Source: Paenibacillus sp. JJ-223
GTDB lineage: Bacteria > Bacillota > Bacilli > Paenibacillales > Paenibacillaceae
Reading direction: 5' to 3'
Assembly: GCF_927798175.1 (NCBI RefSeq)
Contig: NZ_CAKMMP010000019.1
Location: forward strand, 62,001-126,000
Length of the DNA stretch: 64,000 bases
A program made the translations under genes and the position numbers. Under the pieces are notes generated by a model. That model was not told the DNA's origin. It made no database searches and saw only the letters and a program-made list of their open reading frames with translations. Shown here piece after piece: positions 53,148 to 62,002 of this stretch. Each line of letters begins with the position of its first letter. Position 1 is the first letter of the stretch.

Positions 53148-54242
53148 CTATGAATTTTTTCGCGATTTGCCCAGGTGAACCAGCAGAAGAAGGCCCGGCA
53201 AAAGGATGCCGATGGTTGTATCCCAGTCTACCCAGTAGGGAACGATGCTGATAACAATATACGTAATGCTGGGGGCGATCAGATTCGCCAAGCCGAAGAT
53301 CAGCAGGGAGGATGGAAGGATGAGAAACCGGTACTGCTTCATTTTAAATATTTCCGCAATGCCTACCGTAAAGGCATAAAGGTAGACCATCGTTTTGAAA
53401 TAGGTCGATACTAACCAAGATGAAGCCATAAGTGCTTCTATTCTTTGAAAAAAGTCGCCGATGTTTATTTTTTGCGACAAAACAAAGGAAGTATAAATGT
53501 TATGCTGCGTAAGGAATGCACCCAGCACAAGCATGGCGATGGTAACCAATAGAGCAAGTACGATATTGCCCATGCCTGCCGCCACAATCAGATCCCTCGT
53601 CCGGTTCGGTGCTGCGGCTGAGTACGGCAATAACATCAACACCGGGATCGTTTCGCCAACCGGATAAATGATGCTTACCAAGATCCCTTGGGCAAAAGAT
53701 ACGGCATTCGTATCCTGAAACGCTTTTAAATTGCTGGTATCGGATTTCGGCAGCAAGCAGAAGGTGAGCACCAATATAAAAACGATGACGATGGGAATCA
53801 GCAGCTCGCTGGTGCGCCCCATCGTCTCTAATCCGTTATACACTCCCCAGCCGATGGCGACGACAAACATAAGAATGACGACACGAATCGGCGTGTATTG
53901 AAAAATCTGGGTGGTCATGAAGTCGCCGACCTCCCGGGTGTAGGTGGAAGCGCCGAGGATAAAAAAGAACATGTAAAAACAGGAAATGAGCGTTCCCGGC
54001 CAGAATCCCAGCACACTGCGGCATATGCCAACCAAGTTCTGGTCAGGATAGGCCCTGCCGAGTTTGAGGAACATGGCCATCAGAGCCATGCTGACAGGGA
54101 CGCCAATCAAGGCACAGATCCAGGCATCTTGTTTAGCATAAGAGGTCATGACCGAAGGGTAGATCATCATCATGTCGCCCACAACCATCATGAACACAAG
54201 GGTTGCCAATTGTCTTGTTCCAAGCCGTCCCCGTTCAAGCAT
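53148..54242 (-). CDS. GerB-family germination permease subunit (first B gene)
   Basis: This 364-residue protein has the same ten-segment plan and motifs as its neighbour (G-T-R-Q-L-A-T-L-V-F-M-M-V-V-G-D-M, T-R-E-V-G-D-F-M-T-T-Q-I-F, N-I-Y-T-S-F-V-L-S-Q-K-I-N-I-G, F-F-Q-R-I-E-A-L-M). ATG at 54242 follows AGAGGGGGAG. The in-frame leader to 54416 reads across the D-type gene and is not coding. Two similar B genes side by side indicate a duplication. Confidence 0.92.
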   Translation of the reverse strand: MLERGRLGTRQLATLVFMMVVGDMMMIYPSVMTSYAKQDAWICALIGVPVSMALMAMFLKLGRAYPDQNLVGICRSVLGFWPGTLISCFYMFFFILGASTYTREVGDFMTTQIFQYTPIRVVILMFVVAIGWGVYNGLETMGRTSELLIPIVIVFILVLTFCLLPKSDTSNLKAFQDTNAVSFAQGILVSIIYPVGETIPVLMLLPYSAAAPNRTRDLIVAAGMGNIVLALLVTIAMLVLGAFLTQHNIYTSFVLSQKINIGDFFQRIEALMASSWLVSTYFKTMVYLYAFTVGIAEIFKMKQYRFLILPSSLLIFGLANLIAPSITYIVISIVPYWVDWDTTIGILLPGLLLLVHLGKSRKNS

Positions 54243-54259
54243 TTTTCTCCCCCTCTTAG

Positions 54260-54496
54260 CTAGGTCCCGGTTAAGCGGGCCAACAACTGATTCACAGGCT
54301 CGTAGATCCAAATAACGATATTTAGCGGGCTGGGAAACTCCCACAAGTTGACGGCAATGACGGTGAATACGGTCGCCAGCAGCAGCATGACGCTGTAGAC
54401 CGCTGTTTCCTTCCATTGTTTTTGTTTGATCAGCTTGGGAAGGTCAATCCATCCTATGATGCCTGCGGCAAGGATGGCAGATAATGAAAGGAGCAT
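54260..54496 (-). CDS. Small two-membrane-segment protein of a germination operon (D-subunit-like)
   Basis: This 78-residue protein has two transmembrane segments (about 4-20 and 34-51) separated by a short charged loop. Its size and topology match the D genes found in some ger operons of Bacillus, which modulate receptor function. It is located between the C and first B gene with short gaps (5 and 17 bases), so it is part of the operon. Identity is from context and topology more than sequence. Confidence 0.72.
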   Translation of the reverse strand: MLLSLSAILAAGIIGWIDLPKLIKQKQWKETAVYSVMLLLATVFTVIAVNLWEFPSPLNIVIWIYEPVNQLLARLTGT

Positions 54497-54501
54497 GTTT
54501 C

Positions 54502-55707
54502 TCAGTCCTTTATTTCGTTTTTGAATGAGTTATCCAAAGCACCTACGCGTTTGATTTGTACATTCGATTCGAATTTCACCTCAAGATTTTCGAAGTATTT
54601 GTCCCAATCCTTTTCGATTTTTTGAAAATATTTGGGATTGGCATGGTAAACTTCCTGGCCGAATCCAAAAATGTCCACGTGGTATTTTCGACGAACCGAA
54701 TTGACCGAGGTTTGCATAAGCTCCACGAGGCTCTCCTGGGATTGCTTCTCCAATTCCCGAATGGCCGCCATGGCACCGATCGACATGCCGCAATCGACCG
54801 AAGCGATGGACGAAATCGTTTTGACCTTGATATGGATAACCGGTTCACCCCCGACAATTTTAGCTTTGCGTTTGGTCTTGGAGCGCAGCGTTTTCAACGT
54901 TACGACGCCCTGGCTCGACGGGCAATCGACATGGCCGACCGTTGCCACAACGTTGTCGCGGATGTAATTGTACCCTTTGGATTCTTCTTCCGTTAACCAC
55001 CCAATCAGCTTATCCCCTTTGAAAATGCCTAGTCCTGTTGAACTTAGCCGCGCGGGTGATCGAATGAATGAAATATTATCCTTACTGCCGCTATTTTCGC
55101 TATTGCCTATAACCTCAATCCCCGTAATGACGGGTTGTATGCCCGGGGAAATCATGGAGTCCATGAGTTTATCCCCTGTTACCGTCGTGGTAGGAGCCCA
55201 GGTTTTGGCGGACACGTCCAGCGAGCTGAATATTTTTTCAGCCGGGATATTATCCAAAGGGGTCAGCAGATCGAGAACTTTGGTTGCGGTCGTGTTTCTT
55301 GCGATCAAAACGTAGTAATCCGGTCGCACGGACGGTTCCCGCATCAAAGCCTCTGTGACATCGTAGATCCCCTGTTTTCGAGCGTACTCTTCTCCAAATA
55401 CGAGTACACGTATGTGAGACATGAAAGTTTGCCTTGGACTTATCTCCGTAAGCTTCTGTATCGCTTCGAACAACGTTTTCGCAGTGGCTTGATATTGAGT
55501 CACAGGGGTACCTTTGGCACCGCCGGATTTGTTGGAAATTTCGTTCGGTACGACAACCTGAGCGCTGACCTTGATGAGCTCGCCTTCCATGTCGACGCCC
55601 AGCCCCAGCATAATGCCGAGTTCGTTGAGCTCCTGCCGATCCCAGCAGCCCGTGAGGAGAGGGAGCAGGATCACAAAGGAAAGAATCATACGCAAGCATT
55701 TGTTCAT
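54502..55707 (-). CDS. Ger(x)C spore germination lipoprotein
   Basis: This 401-residue C subunit has lipobox L-L-T-G-C-W-D (Cys near residue 21) and the N-terminal domain R-Q-E-L-N-E-L-G-I-M-L-G-L-G-V-D. A long GerAC-type extracellular domain ends Y-F-E-N-L-E-V-K-F-E-S-N-V-Q. It lies directly after the A gene (20-base gap), giving the order A-C. Confidence 0.94.
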   Translation of the reverse strand: MNKCLRMILSFVILLPLLTGCWDRQELNELGIMLGLGVDMEGELIKVSAQVVVPNEISNKSGGAKGTPVTQYQATAKTLFEAIQKLTEISPRQTFMSHIRVLVFGEEYARKQGIYDVTEALMREPSVRPDYYVLIARNTTATKVLDLLTPLDNIPAEKIFSSLDVSAKTWAPTTTVTGDKLMDSMISPGIQPVITGIEVIGNSENSGSKDNISFIRSPARLSSTGLGIFKGDKLIGWLTEEESKGYNYIRDNVVATVGHVDCPSSQGVVTLKTLRSKTKRKAKIVGGEPVIHIKVKTISSIASVDCGMSIGAMAAIRELEKQSQESLVELMQTSVNSVRRKYHVDIFGFGQEVYHANPKYFQKIEKDWDKYFENLEVKFESNVQIKRVGALDNSFKNEIKD

Positions 55708-55727
55708 ACGCCGATCTCCTGACTGAG

Positions 55728-57245
55728 TTATCGCTTCGTTGGTTTAGAAGATTCTCGTGTCACGTTTGACGTGCCTGTAGAAATAGGCCGGGTTTTCATA
55801 CGGGACCAGGGAACACGAAAAATGGTATCCTTCAGGTCTTTCTGGACAAACGGCGCAAACGGGGACATGTACGGAACGCCAAATGAACGCAGGCTGCACA
55901 GATGGGTAACCGTAATAAGCAGCACGATCAGGATGCCGTAGAATCCGAAAGCTGCCGCGAACATCATCAGAACGAAGCGCAAAATGCGAACCGAGATCGA
56001 TAACCCGTTCTCGGGAATAACGTAACTTGAAATCGCCGTGATGGACACGATGATGACCATGGCTGCCGAAACTACCCCTGCGTCTACGGCAGCCTGTCCG
56101 ATTACGAGCGTACCTACGATGGATACGGCTTGCCCGACCGTCTTGGGGATGCGAATGCCGGCCTCGCGCAAAATTTCGTAGGTCAGCTCCATCAAAAGAG
56201 CCTCGATGAAAGCAGGGAAGGGAACCCCCTCACGTTGGGCAGCCAGGCTGATCAACAGATTGGTAGGCAGCATTTCCTGGTGGAAGGTCGAGATGGCAAT
56301 GTAAAACGACGGTGCAAGCAAGGCGATAAAAAAAGCCAGATAACGAATCATGCGAATGAGCGTACTGATGTCCGCTCGCTGGTAATAATCTTCTGCCGAT
56401 TGAAAGAAGTGCACAAACAAAGCAGGGACAAGCAGAACGAAGGGGGTCCCGTCGACAATGATGGCAACCCGGCCCTCGAGAAGAGCAGCCGATACGGTAT
56501 CTGGACGCTCACTGTTATATAAGGTGGGAAATAGCGTCCTCGTTTTATCCTGAACCAATTCTTCGATATAACCGCCTTCCAGAATGCCGTCAATATCGAT
56601 TTGATCGAGCCTGCTGCGCAGTTCTTTCACGACTTCCTGATCGACGGTATGCTCCAGGTAGAGGACGGCCACACGTGTTCTGGTCACCCGGCCAATCTCG
56701 CGTTCCTCGATCCATAATTGCGGATCGCGGATTCGTTTGCGGATCAAGGCCGTGTTGGTACGCAGATTTTCCGTAAATCCCTCCATCGGTCCACGTACGA
56801 CGGACTGGGAAATGGGTTCGCCGACAGAACGGTCTTCCCAGCCTGCGGCAGCGATTCTCAATCCGCGTGTGGACCCTTCCAACAGCAGGATGGCACTGCC
56901 TGCCAGCAGTGCTTTCAGAACGTCATCCATGCTATCGATGAACAAGACGGTGCTTGCGGTTAGCACGTCGTTCTGAAGATAAGTCAAATGTTCGTCATCC
57001 TTGGAAAATGAGGGCAGATCCCGCATTTGGAGCAATGATTCCAGGATGGCGAGGTTAAGCACCTGCACATCCACAAGTCCATCGATGTATAGCAAGACGG
57101 AAGGCCATTTGTGCAAACTCTGCAATGGTCGGATCATTAAGTCGTTGCTGTGTCCCATGATGGTTTTGCAGTACTCCATATTTTCGCTCAAATTCCTGGA
57201 AATCGGGTGTGGTTCTTTTTCAGGGTTTTGCTTTGTGGCCCTCAT
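55728..57245 (-). CDS. GerA-family spore germination protein
   Basis: This 505-residue A subunit of the second receptor has a soluble N-terminal domain, R-P-D-T-V-S-A-A-L-L-E-G-R and V-D-G-T-P-F-V-L-L-V-P, then membrane segments with L-P-T-N-L-L-I-S-L-A-A-Q-R-E-G-V-P-F-P and C-terminal P-Y-M-S-P-F-A-P. The ATG at 57245 follows GGGAGGAGGG by 7 bases and is preferred to ATG at 57266, from which that site would be inside the gene. It is the first gene of operon 2, with a sigma-G-like promoter upstream. Confidence 0.95.
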   Translation of the reverse strand: MRATKQNPEKEPHPISRNLSENMEYCKTIMGHSNDLMIRPLQSLHKWPSVLLYIDGLVDVQVLNLAILESLLQMRDLPSFSKDDEHLTYLQNDVLTASTVLFIDSMDDVLKALLAGSAILLLEGSTRGLRIAAAGWEDRSVGEPISQSVVRGPMEGFTENLRTNTALIRKRIRDPQLWIEEREIGRVTRTRVAVLYLEHTVDQEVVKELRSRLDQIDIDGILEGGYIEELVQDKTRTLFPTLYNSERPDTVSAALLEGRVAIIVDGTPFVLLVPALFVHFFQSAEDYYQRADISTLIRMIRYLAFFIALLAPSFYIAISTFHQEMLPTNLLISLAAQREGVPFPAFIEALLMELTYEILREAGIRIPKTVGQAVSIVGTLVIGQAAVDAGVVSAAMVIIVSITAISSYVIPENGLSISVRILRFVLMMFAAAFGFYGILIVLLITVTHLCSLRSFGVPYMSPFAPFVQKDLKDTIFRVPWSRMKTRPISTGTSNVTRESSKPTKR

Positions 57246-57280
57246 TCCGTCCCTCCTCCCATACATCCTATATTTGCAAG

Positions 57281-57311
57281 TAGTATGACCGGGAATATTT
57301 CGAATTATGAC
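57281..57311 (-). promoter_or_regulatory. Candidate sigma-G (forespore) promoter of germination operon 2
   Basis: On the minus strand, CATACTA (57281-57287) matches the sigma-G -10 consensus CATWMTA exactly. GTCATA (57306-57311), 18 bases upstream, partly matches the -35. Germination receptor operons are normally sigma-G controlled. Confidence 0.6.
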
Positions 57312-57361
57312 AAAAAAAAGGATGAACGGCGTTGGTGGAGGAGTTAATAATTTAGAATAAT

Positions 57362-57382
57362 ATCTAATTAGATAATTATCTA
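57362..57382. promoter_or_regulatory. Two overlapping AT-rich palindromes before the MFS gene
   Basis: ATCTAATTAGAT (57362-57373) and TAGATAATTATCTA (57369-57382) are perfect palindromes overlapping by five bases, 22 bases before the start codon. They look like a repressor operator. Confidence 0.6.
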
Positions 57383-57404
57383 TTTAATTTATTGAGGTGA
57401 AAAC

Positions 57405-58655
57405 ATGTTGTTCCGCATTTCTGCAGTTCGTCTGTTGCGGGATGAACCGATGTATCGGCGCCTGTTCTTGGCCGGATTGTTGACGGGAATAGGCGACCGG
57501 TTCTGTCAAGTGGCCATGCTTGCCATAATTATTCGGATCACAGGTTCAGGAGTTATGCTCGGGGGAGCATTGGCACTGCGCGTACTGCCATTTTTATTGC
57601 TTGCTCCGGTCGGTGGTTGGCTGACGAAGTATTTTTCCCGCAGAAATATCATGCTGACCATCAATTGCATAAGGGTTCCCCTTGCTCTAGGGTACCTGCT
57701 GGTGCGTCAAGCAGAGGATTTGTGGATTCTCTATGTCGCAACGGCGCTGTTGGCTTGTGCAGAAGCTGTATATGCACCCGTACGCAAATCTGGAATTCCG
57801 CTGTTTGTTAGGTCGGAAAATTTACTAAGGGTTAATGCTTTGGAGCAGGTATTAAATGGTGTGGTATTGATCGTAGGCGCTCTTCTGGGCGGTATTGTCT
57901 CGACTGTTTTTGGCCCACAATCCGCCTTTGTGGCAAATGCAGCAGCATTCATGCTTGCATCAGGTTTGGTTCGCCGGCTGGATGATTCATCCGGATCAAA
58001 GCCAAATGAAGGCAGGGTATTGGAGGATACGAATGTTCAAAAAAGAAATGGCTCGACTTCCGCGATCTGGCCGTTGATTCGTATGTCGATTCCGCTGCAG
58101 GTCATTATTGGGTTTGAATTGCTGGTTCCCGTAATTAATGGCATCGACAACGTCCTTATCTCGGTTTATGCAATCCAAGTGTTTGGGCTTGGTGATTGGG
58201 GAGTGGGGATGTTCTATTCTTCACTTGGCTTGGGGCTTGTACTAAGCAGTTTGTGTTCTCGATATATCAGAGGAAGGTTGCTTGCAGGGGTTGTCATATG
58301 TTTGCTCATTGAAGGAAGCCTGCTCATGGTGCTGAGCGGGGCCCCGGGTCCAATAAGCGCCGTCATCATCTATCTATCGCTCGCTTTCATGTCAGGAATT
58401 GGGAATATATGCCTGGACACATTGCTTATGATCAAAGTCCCGAAGAAACATAGGGGAGTGATCTACGGTGTGGTGACGGCATGGAGCGGCAGCGTGCTTG
58501 GGCTCTCCATGTTCGGTGCAGGTGTTTTGCTGGAAAGGATGGACCCGCGCCAATTGGGTTTTGCGGGGGGACTCGGGTTTGCCGTGCTCGCGCTATTTTT
58601 GAGTGCGTATGCATGGATCCGGGATCGCCGGGTTTTTGGCAGGAATGAAGCGTAA
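57405..58655 (+). CDS. MFS transporter
   Basis: This 416-residue protein has twelve transmembrane segments and MFS loop motifs (G-G-W-L-T-K-Y-F-S-R-R-N-I-M near residue 75; the R-R-x-x-x loop after segment 2). It resembles MFS_3/enterobactin-exporter or macrolide-efflux-type members. No motif fixes the substrate. Ribosome binding site TGAGGTG precedes the ATG. Its promoter region holds overlapping palindromes, so an unlinked repressor probably controls it. Confidence 0.88.
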   Translation: MLFRISAVRLLRDEPMYRRLFLAGLLTGIGDRFCQVAMLAIIIRITGSGVMLGGALALRVLPFLLLAPVGGWLTKYFSRRNIMLTINCIRVPLALGYLLVRQAEDLWILYVATALLACAEAVYAPVRKSGIPLFVRSENLLRVNALEQVLNGVVLIVGALLGGIVSTVFGPQSAFVANAAAFMLASGLVRRLDDSSGSKPNEGRVLEDTNVQKRNGSTSAIWPLIRMSIPLQVIIGFELLVPVINGIDNVLISVYAIQVFGLGDWGVGMFYSSLGLGLVLSSLCSRYIRGRLLAGVVICLLIEGSLLMVLSGAPGPISAVIIYLSLAFMSGIGNICLDTLLMIKVPKKHRGVIYGVVTAWSGSVLGLSMFGAGVLLERMDPRQLGFAGGLGFAVLALFLSAYAWIRDRRVFGRNEA

Positions 58656-58657
58656 CG

Positions 58658-58692
58658 AAAAGGAGCCCGCACAGCATCTGGCGGCTCCTTTT
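58658..58692. terminator. Bidirectional terminator between the MFS and DedA genes
   Basis: AAAAGGAGCC pairs with GGCTCCTTTT; A and T runs flank both sides of the stem. Confidence 0.85.
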
Positions 58693-58714
58693 ACGGAACG
58701 GCACACAGCGATGC

Positions 58715-59371
58715 CTATTCCGCGTTTTGTTTTTGTCTTTGGCGGACGGGAACGGATTTCCGCGCGAAGCGTTGCCCCAAAGCTTTGCGGTAACGATAAA
58801 GCACGGCAGCGATCAGGACAAGACCGATGGCTGCAACAATATAAGCGGTGTACTGATGCGCCAGCTTGAATACGGCACTCCATCCAGGTCCGAACAATTT
58901 GCCGATGCCGAGGAAAAGGACGACCCAGAATAATGCACCAGTATATGCATAGAGAGCGAACTTACGGAAAGAGATGGCCGCTATGCCGGAGAAATAACCG
59001 GTAAAGTGGCGGACTCCCGGGATGAAATATCCGATAAAGATCAATCCGTTGCCGTATTTGGAAAACCATTTTTGCGTTTTATCCAACTTGTCGGGTTTAA
59101 GGAAAAACCATTTTCCGTATTTCATTATAAAAGGCAATCCGGCCTTTGCCCCGATAAAATACGTGATTGTCATACCGATGGTCGTGCCGAGAAACGCAAG
59201 GATGGCGAGTATGCCGAAATCAAGCTGCCCTTTGTAAGACAAATAACCGGCATAGGCCATCGTTGTTTCTCCCGGGAAGGGAAGGGCGACGAACTCGAGC
59301 AACAGACCGAAAAACAAGACGCTGTATCCGTAGGATCCAAATAATTGCTGGATCTTATCAAGCAATTCCAA
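58715..59371 (-). CDS. DedA/SNARE-associated family membrane protein
   Basis: This 218-residue protein shows the DedA hallmarks: L-P-F-P-G-E-T near residue 31, F-L-G-T-T-I-G, and F-I-G-Y-F-I-P-G-V-R-H-F-T-G-Y-F-S-G near residue 115. DedA proteins are proposed flippases or scramblases for undecaprenyl phosphate or phospholipids. The basic C-terminal tail (R-Q-R-Q-K-Q-N-A-E) is cytoplasmic. It is monocistronic. Confidence 0.94.
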   Translation of the reverse strand: MELLDKIQQLFGSYGYSVLFFGLLLEFVALPFPGETTMAYAGYLSYKGQLDFGILAILAFLGTTIGMTITYFIGAKAGLPFIMKYGKWFFLKPDKLDKTQKWFSKYGNGLIFIGYFIPGVRHFTGYFSGIAAISFRKFALYAYTGALFWVVLFLGIGKLFGPGWSAVFKLAHQYTAYIVAAIGLVLIAAVLYRYRKALGQRFARKSVPVRQRQKQNAE

Positions 59372-59611
59372 TAGAGTTCACTCTCCTGAGATTCATATGA
59401 ATCATGCTGCGGGGCAATAAGGCAACGATGGTTAGCAATAACTATATTTCATGCTACCGAATCTGCCGGCGAGAATCAAATACAGCTGCCAGGCTGCTGA
59501 AAATAAGTTTCATTTTTACGTCTTTTTTAGAAGCAGCCTCCATATAATTCTAACAAATCTGCTGAAGTCTAGCAGTAAAATTTCAATAGAATGCTGGAGG
59601 TTGATTCGATA

Positions 59612-60916
59612 ATGGCGCATAGATCAAAAGGGGCAAAGATTCAAGAAGCGCGATTTCTCTATAATGCAGTACTTCTACATAAATCGGAAAGGTCCGGGTG
59701 GCGCCGAATGTTCTTTCGGTTAGTCATGACAATATGCATGGTTGCCTTAGGCGGAACGATGGGAGCATCATTCGTTTCTGCGGCTAAAGACAGCGATAGG
59801 GATAAAGTCGTCTATCTGAGTTTTGACGATGGCCCAGGCAAACATACTCCCGAAGTGCTGGATATTTTACGAAAGGAGAACGTGCCTGCCACGTTTTTTG
59901 TATTGGGGGAACAAGCGGAGCTCCATCCGAAACAGATTCGCAGAATATTGAAAGAAGGACATGCCTTGGGCAATCATACGTATAATCATCGATATAACGA
60001 ACTGTACCGCGATTTTCAAACGTTCTGGGCACAGATCAAGCGGACGGAGGAAGTGATTCATGACATCACGGGAATCCGTCCTGATCTGGTTCGGGCACCA
60101 GGCGGTACTTACGGGCATTTTGACCAGAACTATTTCGATTTGTTGAAAAGAGGCGGGTATACCGTTATGGACTGGAATGTCGATAGCGGGGATTCCAAAC
60201 GCAAAAACGTACCTGCCAAGGAAATTTTGCGCAATGCCACCCATGTCACAGCCGGGACAAACTCGGTGGTTGTGCTGATGCATGACGGTGGGGCGCATGC
60301 CGAGACCGTAAAGGCGCTGCCAGGCATCATCCAATTTTATAGGGATCACGGCTATCGTTTTGACGTCATGAGTTCTTCCGATCAGGAGCCTGTGCAATTT
60401 CGCGTGCATCCTAGCGAGAAATACAAGTCTCGCCAAGCTCCGAGCAAAACCTGGATTGCGCAGCATGTTGATCCGAATCGCCAATTGTTGACGAAAGCGA
60501 AGAAGGAATTGAAGGTAGAAATCGGATTACTGACCGCTGAGCTCGGCCAGGACGAATTCCGCATGAGCGATCGGCAGATTATGGTTCCTCTGCGGCACTT
60601 TTTGAAAACGATCGGAGGCACCGCGAGTTGGGATGCGAAGTCCAGAACGGCAACGGTGTTATGGAAGAATCGAATGGTTCAAGTGGACCCCTCGGGCGGA
60701 TGGATGACGACCAAACGATGGCATGATTCGGAGGAGCGCGCCGTCCAGGCTAAAGTCGAAATCCATGGAGGCACGATCTGGGTGCCGCTGCGCGAACTGT
60801 TGGAGCAGATGGGAGCCTCGATCCATTCCACGCAATCAACGGCTTCGGAGTGGGTGATCAAGGCGAGCCCGCCGCTCACTTCCATAGCATATTGGCGGTT
60901 CTACGACGTGATCTGA
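59612..60916 (+). CDS. Polysaccharide deacetylase (NodB) with C-terminal copper-amine-oxidase-N-like domain
   Basis: This 434-residue exported protein has a signal anchor at about 34-58. A NodB domain (CE4) contains S-F-D-D-G-P (motif 1), H-T-Y-N-H (metal His), R-A-P-G-G-T-Y-G, D-W-N-V-D-S-G-D and L-M-H-D-G-G, all five motifs. The C-terminal domain (about 300-425) has F-R-M-S-D-R-Q-I-M-V-P-L-R and W-V-P-L-R-E-L-L-E-Q-M-G, like copper amine oxidase N-terminal stalk domains. It probably deacetylates peptidoglycan or another wall polymer. ATG at 59612 lies 11 bases after GGAGGT, which is inside the alternative start at 59591. Confidence 0.9.
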   Translation: MAHRSKGAKIQEARFLYNAVLLHKSERSGWRRMFFRLVMTICMVALGGTMGASFVSAAKDSDRDKVVYLSFDDGPGKHTPEVLDILRKENVPATFFVLGEQAELHPKQIRRILKEGHALGNHTYNHRYNELYRDFQTFWAQIKRTEEVIHDITGIRPDLVRAPGGTYGHFDQNYFDLLKRGGYTVMDWNVDSGDSKRKNVPAKEILRNATHVTAGTNSVVVLMHDGGAHAETVKALPGIIQFYRDHGYRFDVMSSSDQEPVQFRVHPSEKYKSRQAPSKTWIAQHVDPNRQLLTKAKKELKVEIGLLTAELGQDEFRMSDRQIMVPLRHFLKTIGGTASWDAKSRTATVLWKNRMVQVDPSGGWMTTKRWHDSEERAVQAKVEIHGGTIWVPLRELLEQMGASIHSTQSTASEWVIKASPPLTSIAYWRFYDVI

Positions 60917-61009
60917 AGAATCCGGTTTATCCTTTCTACTTCCGGGCAACAATGAATCATAGATTACTATGGTTCAGAAATGCCAGTGGCAAGAAAGGTG
61001 GGAGAGGGC

Positions 61010-62002
61010 ATGTCAACGATCCGGATGGAACATGATCATGCGGTGGAACTGCTGAATAGGGTGATGAAACGGATTGAGCAAGTCATTATTGGGAAAAGGA
61101 AGGAAATCGGGTACATTCTGACCGCCATGCTTAGCGATGGCCATGTTCTTCTGGAGGATGTGCCCGGCACGGGGAAAACGATGCTTGTGCGTGCCGTAGC
61201 ATCTTCGTTGGGCTGTTCCATGGGACGCATACAGTTCACCGCGGATGTCATGCCTGCCGACGTTACGGGAGTTTCCATCTATCATTCTGCGACCGGGGAG
61301 TTCCGCTTTCGTCCCGGCCCGGTGATGTCACACATCGTTTTGGCCGACGAAATTAACCGCGCGGCACCGCGAACGCAGTCCGCCCTGCTGGAGGCGATGG
61401 AGGAGCGCTGCGTTACCGTCGATGGTACAACTCATGCGCTTCCCCGACCTTTTTTGCTGCTCGCGACACAGAATCCGCTTCAGTTCGAAGGAACATATCG
61501 ATTACCTGAAGCACAGCTGGACCGTTTCATGATGAGGATCGGTCTTGGTTATCCAGAGCCGGAGCAGGAAGTGGAACTTTTGTCCAGGGAGCGGAGCAGG
61601 GAACGGGTGGAGGGAATGAAGCCCGTCCTGCTGGCCGAAGAGGTGGTTGCGATGCAGCGCGAGGTAAGGCATGTACACGTGGATGCCGTCATTAAGCAAT
61701 ATCTTGTTGCCGTGGCCGTAGCTACCCGAAGCCATGCCGCCGTCAGGCTTGGAATCAGTCCGCGAGGAACGCTGGCGTGGATGACCGCGGTACAGGCACA
61801 TGCTTATTTGCACGGAAGAAGTTATGTCGTTCCGGACGACGTGAAGGCAATGGCCGTGCCCGTCCTCTCGCATCGCATCCAACTGAAATCGCAGAACAGG
61901 ACCGACGGAAGCAACGCTCAAGAGCAGGTCATTCACGATGTGCTTTCAACGGTTCCCGTTCCCGTTCAGATGGCGGCGCAAGGAAGGGGACGGCGGTCAT
62001 GA
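61010..62002 (+). CDS. MoxR-family AAA+ ATPase
   Basis: This 330-residue MoxR ATPase has Walker A E-D-V-P-G-T-G-K-T near residue 50, Walker B I-V-L-A-D-E-I-N-R-A, sensor I L-A-T-Q-N-P and arginine finger E-A-Q-L-D-R-F. It acts as a chaperone, usually for the adjacent DUF58 protein. ATG at 61010 has GGGAGAGGGC upstream; a leader from 60980 lacks support. Its stop overlaps the next start (ATGA). Confidence 0.93.
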   Translation: MSTIRMEHDHAVELLNRVMKRIEQVIIGKRKEIGYILTAMLSDGHVLLEDVPGTGKTMLVRAVASSLGCSMGRIQFTADVMPADVTGVSIYHSATGEFRFRPGPVMSHIVLADEINRAAPRTQSALLEAMEERCVTVDGTTHALPRPFLLLATQNPLQFEGTYRLPEAQLDRFMMRIGLGYPEPEQEVELLSRERSRERVEGMKPVLLAEEVVAMQREVRHVHVDAVIKQYLVAVAVATRSHAAVRLGISPRGTLAWMTAVQAHAYLHGRSYVVPDDVKAMAVPVLSHRIQLKSQNRTDGSNAQEQVIHDVLSTVPVPVQMAAQGRGRRS

